Numbered from the stretch's first letter, positions 23,475 to 32,542 are shown. The stretch is 64,000 nucleotides of DNA from Pseudomonas sp. PA15(2017) (GCF_001945395.1 NZ_MSXV01000058.1:111706-175705); one strand, 5' to 3'. Notes: a model not told the origin generated them from the letters alone. Program-made: numbers and translations.

Positions 23475-24485
23475 ATGACCATCGCCAATGACGTGGATCT
23501 GAACACCGGCAAAGTCAACATTGCCGAGTACAGCAAAACCGACGCAGCCCTTGCCAGCCTGCGCGAGAAGTACCAGACCGTGCCCGACGCCAACACCGAT
23601 GAAGGCTATGCCTTCGTGAAGGATGGCATCAAGGAACTGACCGGGCTGCGCACCAAACTCGAAGCCGCCCGCAAGGCCGCCAAAGAGCCGCACCTGAAGG
23701 CCGGCCGCATCCTCGATGACGAAGCCAAGCGTATCACCGCCGCGCTCGTTGCCCTGGAAGATCCGATGAAGGCCGCCAAGAAGGTAGTGGACGACCGCAT
23801 CGAGCGCGAGCGCCAGGAGCGTATCGCGCGCCTGCAGAAGAAGGTCGACGCCATCGTGGCCATGCCCGGCCAAGTGCGCGGCAAGTCGAGCCAGGAAATC
23901 ACTGACATGCTCGATCGTGTGGGCGAGATCGACGCGATGCACGACTTCTACGACCTGACTAAAGAAGCCGTAGCCGCGCGCCAGGCCGCCCTGGACGAGC
24001 TGACCCAGATGCTGGCCGACCGCCTGGAGTTCGAGGTTGCCGAGGAGGCGCGCCAGAAGGCAGAGGCCGAGCGCGCTGAACTGCAACGCAAGTTCGACGA
24101 GCAGCAGGCCGAAATGCAGCGCCAGCAGCAGGAGATCCAGCGGCAGCAGGAAGAAATGCGCCTGCAGCGCGAGCAGCTCGAGCGCGAGCGCGCTGCCCTG
24201 CAGCCAGCCGCTCCCACCTCAGCAAGCCCGGCACCGGTTACCGGAGTTGAAGCGAAGGCAGCAGCCACCGAGCCAGGCCTCGCCAAGCGCACCGCCCAGG
24301 ACAACCACCTGTGGCGCGGCGTCGTCACCGACAAGTCCGCCCTCATCGCAGCGATCGCCGCCGGCTACGGCACTGAGGATCTGCTGATCATCGACCAGCT
24401 CGCACTCGACAGCCTGGCCAACGACAAGCGCGCCGCCCTGGAACTGCCTGGCGTCATTGCCCAGCCCGTCAACCACGCCGCGTAA
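23475..24485 (+). CDS. Coiled-coil early protein in recombination cassette
   Basis: 336 residues. Nearly all of residues 40-255 is helical and charged, with a dense Gln/Glu/Arg coiled coil at about 195-245 (runs such as QQQEIQRQQEEMRLQREQLE). The C-terminal 65 residues form a separate small domain (NHLWRGVVTDKSALIAAIAA). The first part (TKLEAARKAAKEPHLKAGRI) resembles phage proteins paired with annealing proteins. Function unknown; may be an accessory of the recombinase upstream. Confidence 0.55.
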   Translation: MTIANDVDLNTGKVNIAEYSKTDAALASLREKYQTVPDANTDEGYAFVKDGIKELTGLRTKLEAARKAAKEPHLKAGRILDDEAKRITAALVALEDPMKAAKKVVDDRIERERQERIARLQKKVDAIVAMPGQVRGKSSQEITDMLDRVGEIDAMHDFYDLTKEAVAARQAALDELTQMLADRLEFEVAEEARQKAEAERAELQRKFDEQQAEMQRQQQEIQRQQEEMRLQREQLERERAALQPAAPTSASPAPVTGVEAKAAATEPGLAKRTAQDNHLWRGVVTDKSALIAAIAAGYGTEDLLIIDQLALDSLANDKRAALELPGVIAQPVNHAA

Positions 24486-24556
24486 CCAACCCTGAATTAC
24501 CCGCCGCGCCGGCCTTCCGGCGTGGGTTGGGGTTCCTACACCCTGGAGTCACTGAA

Positions 24557-25141
24557 ATGACCAATTCGACCAACGTTTTCGACTTCGAAACTACCGGCAT
24601 CCCGGACTGGAAACAGCCGAGCGAAGCCGGCCACCAGCCCCATATCGTCGAGGTCGCCGCCCTGCTGTGCGACGCCTCCGGCAACATCATCGACCGCTTC
24701 CAGGCCATCGTCCGCCCGGCCGGCTGGGAGATCAGCGAGGAGATGATCGCTATCCATGGCATCACCATGGAGCAGGCCATGGACGAAGGCATCCCAGAAA
24801 TCGAAGCTCTCGACGGCTTCCTGGCTATCCACGCCCGCGCTGGCATCCGCGCCGCCCACAACGTCACCTTCGACGATCGCATCGCCCGTATCGCCATCGC
24901 CCGCTACCACAGCAAGGAGCTGGCTGATTCATTCAAAACTTCCACCACCAAGTTCTGCACCTGCTACGAGTCTCGCCCCGTGCTGAACCTGCCCGGCAAG
25001 AAGTTGCCCAGCCTGGCCGAAGCCTACAAGCACCTCACCGGCGAAGACCTGACCGAGGCGCACCGCGCCATGCCTGACGCCCTCGCCTGCGCCCGCATCT
25101 ACTTCGCCCTGCAGGGCGTTGCCATGCCAGCCGCGGCTTGA
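24557..25141 (+). CDS. DnaQ-like 3'-5' exonuclease
   Basis: 194 residues from the ATG at 24557 (CTGGAG upstream). Exo I is VFDFETTGI (Asp and Glu), Exo II lies in RAAHNVTFDDRIARI, and Exo III is AHRAMPDALACA with His and Asp, giving a complete DEDDh active site. It would trim 3' ends in phage replication or recombination. A GC-rich hairpin (about 24507-24522) precedes it, possibly modulating read-through from the coiled-coil gene. Confidence 0.85.
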   Translation: MTNSTNVFDFETTGIPDWKQPSEAGHQPHIVEVAALLCDASGNIIDRFQAIVRPAGWEISEEMIAIHGITMEQAMDEGIPEIEALDGFLAIHARAGIRAAHNVTFDDRIARIAIARYHSKELADSFKTSTTKFCTCYESRPVLNLPGKKLPSLAEAYKHLTGEDLTEAHRAMPDALACARIYFALQGVAMPAAA

Positions 25142-25155
25142 CCAGGGAGAGCGCC

Positions 25156-25554
25156 ATGCACCACCTCACAACACTCAACCTGCCGACCCCGTCATCCAAG
25201 GAAGCCGATCGCCAATGGCTGGCAGCAATGCTGGCCGAAGCTGGGGCCGTGCAGGTCGTCGAGTCACCCATCGAGCAGCGCCCGTTCACCAAGCACCAGT
25301 GGACGGCCTCGAGCATGACCGTCATCACCCCGGCGCGCCGTGAAGAGCAATCCCAGAAGGCTGCCCGCAAGGGTGGCCGCCCGTTCGGCACCACCGCCGA
25401 CGACAGCGCACTAGTCGAGCGCGCCAAGGCCATGGCCGCCATTGGCATGTCCCGCTACGCCACCTCTCGCCAACTCCAGATCGGGTGCGACCGCCTCGCA
25501 CGCATGGAGCGCGAGCACTCCATCACCTTCGTCACCAAAGCCAAAGTAGCCTGA
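25156..25554 (+). CDS. Early protein with C-terminal helix-turn-helix
   Basis: 132 residues. The C-terminal half GRPFGTTADDSALVERAKAM then MAAIGMSRYATSRQLQIGCD resembles a short DNA-binding helix-turn-helix. The N-terminal half (PSSKEADRQWLAAMLAEAGA) is unknown. It is in the tight plus-strand operon between exonuclease and RdgC. Confidence 0.5.
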   Translation: MHHLTTLNLPTPSSKEADRQWLAAMLAEAGAVQVVESPIEQRPFTKHQWTASSMTVITPARREEQSQKAARKGGRPFGTTADDSALVERAKAMAAIGMSRYATSRQLQIGCDRLARMEREHSITFVTKAKVA

Positions 25555-25565
25555 GGAATATCGCC

Positions 25566-26486
25566 ATGTGGTTCCGCAACCTCCTGATCTACCGCCTGAC
25601 CCAGGCTATCAACCTCACAACAGCAACCTTCGAACAGGCCCTGCGCCAGAAGCCCGCCCGCCCCTGTGAAAGCCAGGAAATGGCCACCTATGGCTTCGTG
25701 TCGCCCAATGGCAAAGGCGAAGACGCGCCCCTGGTGCGTGAAGCCCAGGGCTTTCTCCTGATCGCCGCCCGCAAGGAAGAACGCCTGCTGCCCGGCAGCG
25801 TGATCACCGAGGCAGTGCGCGAGAAGGTCGACGAAATCGAAGCCGAGCAGAACCGCAAGGTCTTCCGGAAGGAGCGCGACCAGATCAAGGACGAGATCGT
25901 CCAGGCGTTCATGCCCCGCGCGTTCACCCGCAAGAAGGCCACCTTCGCCGCGATCATGCCGGCCGATGGCCTGGTGCTGGTCAACTCCAGCAGCCCCAAG
26001 GCCGCCGAGGATCTGTTGTCGACGCTGCGTGAAGCGCTCGGCAGCCTGCCTGTGCGCCCCATCACCGTGAAAATCGCCCCCTCGGCCACCCTCACCGACT
26101 GGCTGAAAACCCAACAGGCCGCTGCCGACTTCCACCTGCTGGACCAGGCGTTCCTGCGCGACACCCACGAAGACGGCGGCTCCATCGCCGCCAAGCACCA
26201 AGACCTCACCGGCGAAGAGATCCAGGTGCACCTGAACGCCGGCAAGCAGGTCACCCAGCTGTCGATGGCCTGGCAGGACAAGCTGTCCTTCGTGCTCGAC
26301 GACAAGCTGGTCATCAGCCGCCTGCGCTTCGAAGACCTGCTGCAAGAGCAGGCCACCCAGGACGGCGGCGACGACTCCGACAGCCAGTTCGACGCCTCCT
26401 TCGTCCTGATGATGCTCACCTTCCGCGACTTCCTGCCGGCCCTCCTCGAGGCGCTGGGCGGCGAAGACATCCCTACCGGTATCTGA
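25566..26486 (+). CDS. rdgC: Recombination-associated protein RdgC
   Basis: 306 residues, full length for RdgC. The start MWFRNLLIYRLTQAI, the GFVSP strand, FLLIAARKEERLLPGSVI, the KERDQIKDEIVQAFMPRAF block and VSRLRFEDLL are diagnostic. RdgC forms a ring that slides on double-stranded DNA and limits RecA loading; phages may carry it to protect their DNA or bias recombination. A phage copy beside YejK/NdpA recalls nucleoid-protein gene sets on other mobile elements. Confidence 0.9.
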   Translation: MWFRNLLIYRLTQAINLTTATFEQALRQKPARPCESQEMATYGFVSPNGKGEDAPLVREAQGFLLIAARKEERLLPGSVITEAVREKVDEIEAEQNRKVFRKERDQIKDEIVQAFMPRAFTRKKATFAAIMPADGLVLVNSSSPKAAEDLLSTLREALGSLPVRPITVKIAPSATLTDWLKTQQAAADFHLLDQAFLRDTHEDGGSIAAKHQDLTGEEIQVHLNAGKQVTQLSMAWQDKLSFVLDDKLVISRLRFEDLLQEQATQDGGDDSDSQFDASFVLMMLTFRDFLPALLEALGGEDIPTGI

Positions 26487-26496
26487 GGAGACTGCC

Positions 26497-27741
26497 ATGC
26501 CTATTTGTCACGCGATCATCCACCGGATCGACAAGAAGCCCGACGGCAGCCCCTCGGTTCTGCACACCCGCGACGGCGAGCTACTCGCGTCGCAGGCTAT
26601 GGAAAACCTGCTGGCCGACCTGAACGAGCAATACAACGCCAAGCAGGGCAAGGCCTGGGGCCTGTTCCACGAGGAATCCGGCGCCTACCCTCTCAGCGGC
26701 TGGCTGCGCAACTACCTGGCCGACAGCCAGGACTTCACCGGCTTCACCTGGCAGGCGATTGAACACCTGCAGAAGTTGATGGAGGAATCCGCGCTGTCCA
26801 CCGGCGGGCACGTGCTCTTTGCCCACTACCAGCAAGGCATGACCGAATACCTAGCGATCGCCCTGCTGCACCACAGCGAAGGTGTGACGGTCTCCGATGC
26901 CCTGGATATCGCACCAGCCCACCACATCGACCTGCACCAGTTGCACCTGGCCGCACGCATCAACCTGAGCGAGTGGCAGAACAATAAGCAGTCACGCCAG
27001 TACATCTCGTTCATCAAGGGAAAGAACGGCCGCCGGATCAACGACTATTTCCGCGACTTCATCGGCTGCCAGGAGGGCGTCGACGCGCCGAGCGAAACCC
27101 GCACCCTGCTCAAGGCATTCAGCGACTTCGTGGAAAGCGAGGATCTGGCTGAAGAGCAGGCCCTGGCCAAGACCGACACTCTGGTCGCCTACGCCAGCGC
27201 CCAGGCCAAACTGGGCGAGCCAATCAGCCTGGAAGAACTGGCCGCCCTGGTCGACGAGGATCGGCCGCAGGCCTTCTACGACTTCATCCGCAACAAGGAT
27301 TACGGCATGTCCCCGGAATTTCCGGCGGACAAACGCACCATCACCCAGTTCCGCCGCTTCACCGGTCGCACCGACGGCCTGTCGATCAGCTTCGAAGCCC
27401 ACATGCTCGGCAACCGTGTCGAGTTCGACGCGGCCGCCGGCATCCTGACCATCCGCCAGGTACCGCAGCAACTGGCCGACCAGATCAAACGCGCCGAGCC
27501 GGAGAAAACCGCCCAGCGCGGGCACGTTGCCGGCGACGCAGCGCCGGATGGCGATGATCCGCTGTATGCGGAGGCAGTGCAGCACGTGCGCGAAAGCAAC
27601 CGCGCCGGCACCAGCAGCGTTCAGCGCAAGCTGAAGATCGGCTACAACCGCGCCGCACGCCTGATTGAGCGCATGGAAGCCGAGGGCATCGTCACCGCCA
27701 TGAACACTCACGGCGCACGTGAGGTGATCCGCCATGGCTAA
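26497..27741 (+). CDS. Nucleoid-associated protein YejK/NdpA-like with FtsK-gamma-type tail
   Basis: 414 residues. The first 335 are NdpA/YejK-like: ICHAIIHRIDKKPDGSPSVL, AKQGKAWGLFHEESGAYPLS, FAHYQQGMTEYLAIALLHHS, and SFIKGKNGRRINDYFRDFIG. After a linker, residues about 350-410 (DPLYAEAVQHVRESNRAGTS, SVQRKLKIGYNRAARLIERM, EAEGIV) are a clear FtsK-gamma winged helix, the domain that reads KOPS on chromosomes. The fusion suggests site- or skew-specific DNA loading of the NdpA core. It overlaps the Arc-like gene by 8 bp. Confidence 0.8.
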   Translation: MPICHAIIHRIDKKPDGSPSVLHTRDGELLASQAMENLLADLNEQYNAKQGKAWGLFHEESGAYPLSGWLRNYLADSQDFTGFTWQAIEHLQKLMEESALSTGGHVLFAHYQQGMTEYLAIALLHHSEGVTVSDALDIAPAHHIDLHQLHLAARINLSEWQNNKQSRQYISFIKGKNGRRINDYFRDFIGCQEGVDAPSETRTLLKAFSDFVESEDLAEEQALAKTDTLVAYASAQAKLGEPISLEELAALVDEDRPQAFYDFIRNKDYGMSPEFPADKRTITQFRRFTGRTDGLSISFEAHMLGNRVEFDAAAGILTIRQVPQQLADQIKRAEPEKTAQRGHVAGDAAPDGDDPLYAEAVQHVRESNRAGTSSVQRKLKIGYNRAARLIERMEAEGIVTAMNTHGAREVIRHG

Positions 27742-27943
27742 CTCTCGCACTGCCGACAAGTTCGTGGTTCGCCTGCCGGACGGCATGCGCGCCCAGGTTG
27801 AGCAACTGGCCGCCGACCAGCACACCAGCATGAACACCGAAATTGTTCGGGCAATTGAGTCCCATCTGGCTGGCCAAGTGCGCCAGGCCCTGCTGCTCGA
27901 CGCCCTGCAGGCTGCGGCCACCGCCCAGGGGGTTCAGCCGTGA
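27734..27943 (+). CDS. Arc-family DNA-binding protein
   Basis: 69 residues: DKFVVRLPDGMRAQVEQLAA and SMNTEIVRAIESHL give the beta-strand plus two helices of the Arc/Mnt ribbon-helix-helix fold. Probably a repressor acting within the phage. Its start overlaps the YejK-like gene and its stop overlaps the GTG of the clamp-like gene. Confidence 0.8.
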   Translation: MANSRTADKFVVRLPDGMRAQVEQLAADQHTSMNTEIVRAIESHLAGQVRQALLLDALQAAATAQGVQP

Positions 27944-28701
27944 AGTACCTTGCTCGTGTTAACCCAAAGTACTTCGCGGCCGCCGAACTGTTCGCAGCCA
28001 AGAAAGATGTTCGCTACTACCTGAACGGCGTCCTTATAGAGCCACACTCGGAAAGCGGCGTTGTAATCGTTGGCACCTGCGGGGCGAGGATTGTGGTCAT
28101 TCATGATCCGGACGGATGGTGCGACCAACCGATTATCGTCGGCGACATCCCGCGCTCGCTGATCTCAGCCTGCAAATCCAAGGGTGATCCGAAGAAGCTC
28201 AGCGAACCGAAGAAACTGTGGATCGCCAACAACGGTGCCGTCGTGACCGGTAGCGACGAGGTGGAACCGCCGAAAGACCCGTTCACTTGGCCAGCCCTGC
28301 ACGCCTGCCGCACAACCATCATTGACGCAAAGTTTCCGGACTGGCGGCGCGTCCTTCCGAAGGAAAGGAAGGAAGCGCCTGTACGCTTCCCACCAATCAA
28401 CCCCGCATTACTGGTCACCGTGAACGATGCAGCCAGCATCATTGATCCGCGCGCCCTGAAATCACGCTCGGCAATCCGATTCGAAGTCCAGGGCGAGAGC
28501 GAAATGATCGTCGCACGCATCTCCTGCCCTGAGCTCATTGAACGATTTGTAGCGGTCATCATGCCGCTGCGCGATGACCTTTATCCCAACAGCATCGTTC
28601 CGGCCTTCTTGGAAGCTCCCGCGCCGGCTCCGAAACCGAAGATTAAGCCCCGCATGCGGCAGACGCCTGATGGCTGGGTGAAGGTGGAGGCTTCGGCATG
28701 A
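27940..28701 (+). CDS. Beta-clamp-like (DnaN-like) phage protein
   Basis: 253 residues from a GTG that overlaps the Arc-like stop. Two motifs recall the DNA polymerase III beta clamp: FPDWRRVLPKE (E. coli FPDYRRVLPKN) and, near the end of the fold, VAVIMPLRDD (E. coli C-terminal YVVMPMRL). RYYLNGVLIEP near the N-terminus and the alternating strands fit as well. At 253 residues it is shorter than DnaN (366), so probably two clamp-like domains plus a Pro/Lys tail. It may replace or compete with the host clamp. The homology is inferred from motifs only. Confidence 0.55.
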   Translation: MKYLARVNPKYFAAAELFAAKKDVRYYLNGVLIEPHSESGVVIVGTCGARIVVIHDPDGWCDQPIIVGDIPRSLISACKSKGDPKKLSEPKKLWIANNGAVVTGSDEVEPPKDPFTWPALHACRTTIIDAKFPDWRRVLPKERKEAPVRFPPINPALLVTVNDAASIIDPRALKSRSAIRFEVQGESEMIVARISCPELIERFVAVIMPLRDDLYPNSIVPAFLEAPAPAPKPKIKPRMRQTPDGWVKVEASA

Positions 28702-31253
28702 CCACCTGCTATCAGAAGTTTCTGGAGAATAAGGTCTGTGTGGCGCCGACCTACGGCTTCGACGTCCAGCCGGAGCTCGTGAGCGATCGCATGAAGCCGC
28801 ACTGCAGGGCTATCGTGCCCTGGCTGCTGGCCGGCGGTCGCCGCGCGCTGTTCGCCAGCTTCGGACTGCACAAGACCGTTATCCAGTTGGAAACCGTTCG
28901 CCTGGCTGCCGAGCACGCCGGCGGCCGCGGCCTGATCACCATCCCGCTGGGCGTACGTCAGGAGTTTCGCCGCGACGCGGTGGAGCGCCTGGGCTGGGCA
29001 GAGCCGCCACGCTTCATCCGTAGCATCGAGGAGGCGGACGCCACCGGCGTCTATCTCACCAACTACGAGACCGTGCGCGACGGGAAGCTTGATCCTCGCC
29101 ACTTCGTGGCCACCAGCCTGGATGAAGCGGATTGCCTGCGCGGTTTCGGCGGGTCGAAGACCTTCCGCGAGTTCATGCGCCTGTTCGCCGGCGACGATCG
29201 CCAGGCAGGCGTGAAGTCCGAGGGTATCCGGTACCGGTTTGTGGCCACCGCGACCCCATCGCCCAACGACTACATCGAACTGCTTGCCTATGCCGCTTAC
29301 CTGGGCGTGATGGACGTTGGCGCTGCCAAGACCCGGTTCTTCAAGCGCAACAGCGAGAAGGCCGACAGCCTGACCATCCACCCGCACAAGGAAGAAGAGT
29401 TCTGGCTGTGGGTCGCCAGCTGGGCGCTGTTCGTTCAGAAGCCCAGCGACCTGGGGTTCAGCGATGAAGGCTACAAGCTGCCTGAGCTCGACCTGCATTG
29501 GCACGAGCTGCCGAGCGACCACAGCCAGGCCGGCGCCGAGAAGGATGGCCAGGGCCGCCTGTTCGCCAACGCGGCGATCGGCGTACAGGACGCGGCCAGG
29601 GTCAAACGCGACAGCCTGCCCGGGCGAATCGAGCGCCTGCAGCAGATTCGCGCAGAGAACCCCGATGCCCACCGCATCATCTGGCACGACCTCGAAGCCG
29701 AGCGCCACGCGATCGAGGCCGCTATCCCGGGCGTGGTCAGCGTGTTCGGTACCCAGCTACTGGACGATCGCGAGCAGCTGATCATCGAGTTCAGCGACGG
29801 CAAGTTCCCCGAGCTGGCGGCCAAGCCCGTGATCGCCGGCGCAGGGTGCAACTTCCAGCGCCATTGCCACCAGGCCGTGTTCTTGGGGATCGGCTTCAAA
29901 TTTCGCGACTTCATCCAGGCCGTCCACCGCATCCAGCGCTTCGGCCAAACCAAGCGCGTCCGCATCGACCTGATTTACACCGAAGCAGAGCGCGACATCC
30001 GCCGCCAGCTCGAGCGCAAGTGGAATCAGCACAATCTGCAGGCTGAGAAAATGACCCAGATTATCCGCGACTTCGGCCTGGCCCATGCCGCCATGGCCAG
30101 CCAGCTTGCGCGCTCGCTCGGCGTGCAGCGCGTTGAGGCCTCCGGCGAGCGCTACACCATCGTGAACAATGACTGCGTGCTGGAAACCCAGCAGATGGCG
30201 GCCGACAGCGTGCACCTGATCTGCACCAGCATCCCCTTCGGCAACCAGTACGAGTACTCGCCTAGCTATAACGACTTCGGCCACACCGATGACGCCGAGC
30301 ACTTCTGGAAGCAGATGGACTTCCTGATCCCCGAGCTGCTGCGCGTGCTGCAGCCCGGCCGCGTCGCCGCCATCCACGTGAAAGACCGCATCACCCCCAG
30401 CGGCATCTCCGGAATGGGCTTCCAGGTGGTCGACCCATTCAGCGATCAGTGCGTAGCGGCGTTCCGCAAGCATGGCTTCGGCTTCCTGGCCCGCAAGACC
30501 ATCACCACCGACGTGGTGCGCGAGAACAACCAGACCTACCGTCTGGGCTGGACTGAGCAGTGCAAGGACGGTTCCCGCCAGGGCGCCGGCATGCCCGAGT
30601 ACCTGCTGATCTTCCGCAAGCCGCCGACCGACCGCAGCAACGGCTACGCCGACCTGCCGGTGGTCAAGGACAAGGAAACCTACACCCGCCCACGCTGGCA
30701 GTTCGACGCGCACGGTTTCATGAAGTCCAGCGGTAACCGCCCACTGATGCCCGAGGATCTGGATGGCCTCGACCAGGCCGCCATCTTCCAGATGTACAAG
30801 CGCCACAGCCTCGACAACGTCTACGACTTCCGCCACGACGTGAAGATCGCCGAGCAGGTCGACAAGTCGGGCTGGCTGCCCAGCACCTTCATGCTGTTGC
30901 AGCCGCAGAGCTGGCACCCGGACGTGTGGACTGACATCACCCGCATGCTAACGATGAACACCCTGCAAGCCGCCAAGGGTCGGGAGCAGCATATCTGCCC
31001 CCTGCAGTTCGACATCATCGATCGCTGCATCGAGCAATACACCATGCCTGCTGAGGTGGTCTACGACCCGTTCGGCGGGATCATGAGCACACCCTACCGC
31101 GCCATCCTCTCTGGCCGCTACGGCCGTGCCTGTGAGCTATCACCCGCCTACTTCCTCGACGGTGCCGCCTACTGCGCGGGCGCCGAACGGAAAATGTCTA
31201 TGCCCGACCTCTTCGCCCTGCTCGATGCTGAGCAGCAGGATGGTGCGGCATGA
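28698..31253 (+). CDS. SNF2-type helicase fused to DNA methyltransferase
   Basis: 851 residues. N-terminal half is a helicase: P-loop position SFGLHKTVIQLE, DEAD box in SLDEADCL, motif III VATATPSPND, motif VI HRIQRFGQTKR. The Walker A reads GLHKT instead of GxGKT. The C-terminal half (about 475-840) is a permuted beta-class DNA methyltransferase: catalytic motif region TSIPFGNQYEYS followed by WKQMDFLIPELLRVLQPGR, and the SAM-binding DPFGG motif near residue 795 with GRACELSPAYF. Probably modifies adenine-N6 or cytosine-N4 and could protect phage DNA from restriction. Single gene overlapping both neighbours. Confidence 0.8.
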   Translation: MTTCYQKFLENKVCVAPTYGFDVQPELVSDRMKPHCRAIVPWLLAGGRRALFASFGLHKTVIQLETVRLAAEHAGGRGLITIPLGVRQEFRRDAVERLGWAEPPRFIRSIEEADATGVYLTNYETVRDGKLDPRHFVATSLDEADCLRGFGGSKTFREFMRLFAGDDRQAGVKSEGIRYRFVATATPSPNDYIELLAYAAYLGVMDVGAAKTRFFKRNSEKADSLTIHPHKEEEFWLWVASWALFVQKPSDLGFSDEGYKLPELDLHWHELPSDHSQAGAEKDGQGRLFANAAIGVQDAARVKRDSLPGRIERLQQIRAENPDAHRIIWHDLEAERHAIEAAIPGVVSVFGTQLLDDREQLIIEFSDGKFPELAAKPVIAGAGCNFQRHCHQAVFLGIGFKFRDFIQAVHRIQRFGQTKRVRIDLIYTEAERDIRRQLERKWNQHNLQAEKMTQIIRDFGLAHAAMASQLARSLGVQRVEASGERYTIVNNDCVLETQQMAADSVHLICTSIPFGNQYEYSPSYNDFGHTDDAEHFWKQMDFLIPELLRVLQPGRVAAIHVKDRITPSGISGMGFQVVDPFSDQCVAAFRKHGFGFLARKTITTDVVRENNQTYRLGWTEQCKDGSRQGAGMPEYLLIFRKPPTDRSNGYADLPVVKDKETYTRPRWQFDAHGFMKSSGNRPLMPEDLDGLDQAAIFQMYKRHSLDNVYDFRHDVKIAEQVDKSGWLPSTFMLLQPQSWHPDVWTDITRMLTMNTLQAAKGREQHICPLQFDIIDRCIEQYTMPAEVVYDPFGGIMSTPYRAILSGRYGRACELSPAYFLDGAAYCAGAERKMSMPDLFALLDAEQQDGAA

Positions 31254-32047
31254 CAGGCATCGTGCTGCCGGACTCGCGCATTGTGGTGCAGTTCAGCTGC
31301 GGCGCCGCCTCCGCAGTGGCAGGCAAGCTAGCCTTGGCGCAATACGGCGCTACCCACGACGTTCAGTTCATCAACGCTTTCCTGGCAAATGAGCACGTGG
31401 ACAATCGCCGCTTCCTGGCCGACTGCCAGATCTGGCTCGGCCGCGATATCACTGTGTTAGCTGACGAAAAATACGGCGCAGACATCATCCAGGTCTTTCG
31501 CCGTGAGCGTTACATGAAAGGCCCGCACGGAGCGCCCTGCACCAAGCTACTGAAACGTCGCCAGCTGGATGCTTGGAAACAGCCAGGCGATGTGATGGTG
31601 CTCGGCTACACCGCCGAAGAAGCCGATCGCCTCGACGACTTTCGTGACCGAAACCCCGATCGCCCAGTCATCGCACCGCTGATAGACCTCGGCCTGGGCA
31701 AAGAAGACTGCAAAGCGATGGTCATCCGGGCAGGTATCGCCCTGCCAATCACCTACCAAATGGGCTACGAGAACGCGAACTGCATCGGCTGCGTGAAGGG
31801 TGGCGAAGGCTACTGGCGTGCCATCCGCGCTGACTTTCCCGAGCAATTCGAAGCGCTGTGCCAGGTGCAAGACGATCTTGGCCAGGGCTCTTGGTTCCTG
31901 CGTTATCGCTCAGGCCCTCGCAAGGGCGAGCGCTTCCCGCTTCGCGATCTTCCCGATGGCCCCATTCGCCGCAACGAAGCCATTCCAGCCTGCAGCTTTT
32001 TCTGCGAGATGGCCGAGGCAGACATTCAGCAGGATCAAGCAATATGA
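31250..32047 (+). CDS. PAPS-reductase-like / ATP pyrophosphatase-fold protein
   Basis: 265 residues. VQFSCGAASAVAGKLALAQY occupies the PP-loop position (usual SGGxDS, here SCGAAS). Then come PHGAPCTKLLKRRQLDAW, VMVLGYTAEEADR, a CIGCVKGGEGYW motif and PACSFFC near the end. These Cys and the fold match the phosphoadenosine phosphosulfate reductase family of phage and mobile-element proteins (relatives include DndC). It directly follows the helicase-methyltransferase (4-bp overlap), suggesting a joint role in DNA modification rather than sulfate assimilation; that link is inference. Confidence 0.7.
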   Translation: MTGIVLPDSRIVVQFSCGAASAVAGKLALAQYGATHDVQFINAFLANEHVDNRRFLADCQIWLGRDITVLADEKYGADIIQVFRRERYMKGPHGAPCTKLLKRRQLDAWKQPGDVMVLGYTAEEADRLDDFRDRNPDRPVIAPLIDLGLGKEDCKAMVIRAGIALPITYQMGYENANCIGCVKGGEGYWRAIRADFPEQFEALCQVQDDLGQGSWFLRYRSGPRKGERFPLRDLPDGPIRRNEAIPACSFFCEMAEADIQQDQAI

Positions 32048-32268
32048 CCTGGTACGCCCGAAGCTGGGAGCACATGACCGCAGTGCACCAGCAGGCTGAG
32101 GCCGAGGGCAAGTTCGCCCACGGCATCGCCAAAGCGATCGATGACTCGTACCCCTTCAGCGAGCGTTCTGGCTGGGCCTACAAGGCCTGGCTCGACGCCC
32201 GGCGCGAGTACTTCCGCAAGCACGACCTGCCGCTGCCCAGGGCGAAAGCCCGGGGCCGGATCTGCTGA
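32044..32268 (+). CDS. Small early protein of unknown function
   Basis: 74 residues from the ATG at 32044 overlapping the previous stop (ATGA). Begins MTWYARSWEHMTAVHQQAEA, with SERSGWAYKAWLDARREYFR towards the end. No family recognised; position suggests it belongs to the same unit as the PAPS-reductase-like gene. Confidence 0.5.
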   Translation: MTWYARSWEHMTAVHQQAEAEGKFAHGIAKAIDDSYPFSERSGWAYKAWLDARREYFRKHDLPLPRAKARGRIC

Positions 32269-32302
32269 CGGAGCCGCAGCCATGATCACGACCCGCAGCC
32301 AG

Positions 32303-32542
32303 TCAAGCCCTGTTCCGTTCTCCGGACATCAGCAGCTTCATGCAGTGGAGCGCGGTCAGGTTGCTGCCAGTTTCCTTGCGCCAGGCTTCGTGCGTTGCCT
32401 GGTACAGCCTGTCGGCTTCCGCAAGCAGGCGCCGGTACCGCTCGATTTCCAGCACCAGGCGGCGCATGTCCGGCTGCTCCGACCACACCAGGCGGAGCTC
32501 GTCTTTCGTCACAGCTTGAAATTGAGGAAGTCCATAGTTCAT
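32303..32542 (-). CDS. Counter-oriented small protein next to a LexA box
   Basis: 79 residues from the ATG at 32542 (a start at 32578 would run through the LexA box). Helical: DELRLVWSEQPDMRRLVLEI, then YRRLLAEADRLYQATHEAW. It points left, against the long plus-strand operon, and begins 8 bp from a near-consensus LexA site with no clear ribosome-binding site. It may be an SOS-induced phage gene with its own promoter. Function unknown; not a DinI relative as far as I can see. Confidence 0.55.
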   Translation of the reverse strand: MNYGLPQFQAVTKDELRLVWSEQPDMRRLVLEIERYRRLLAEADRLYQATHEAWRKETGSNLTALHCMKLLMSGERNRA

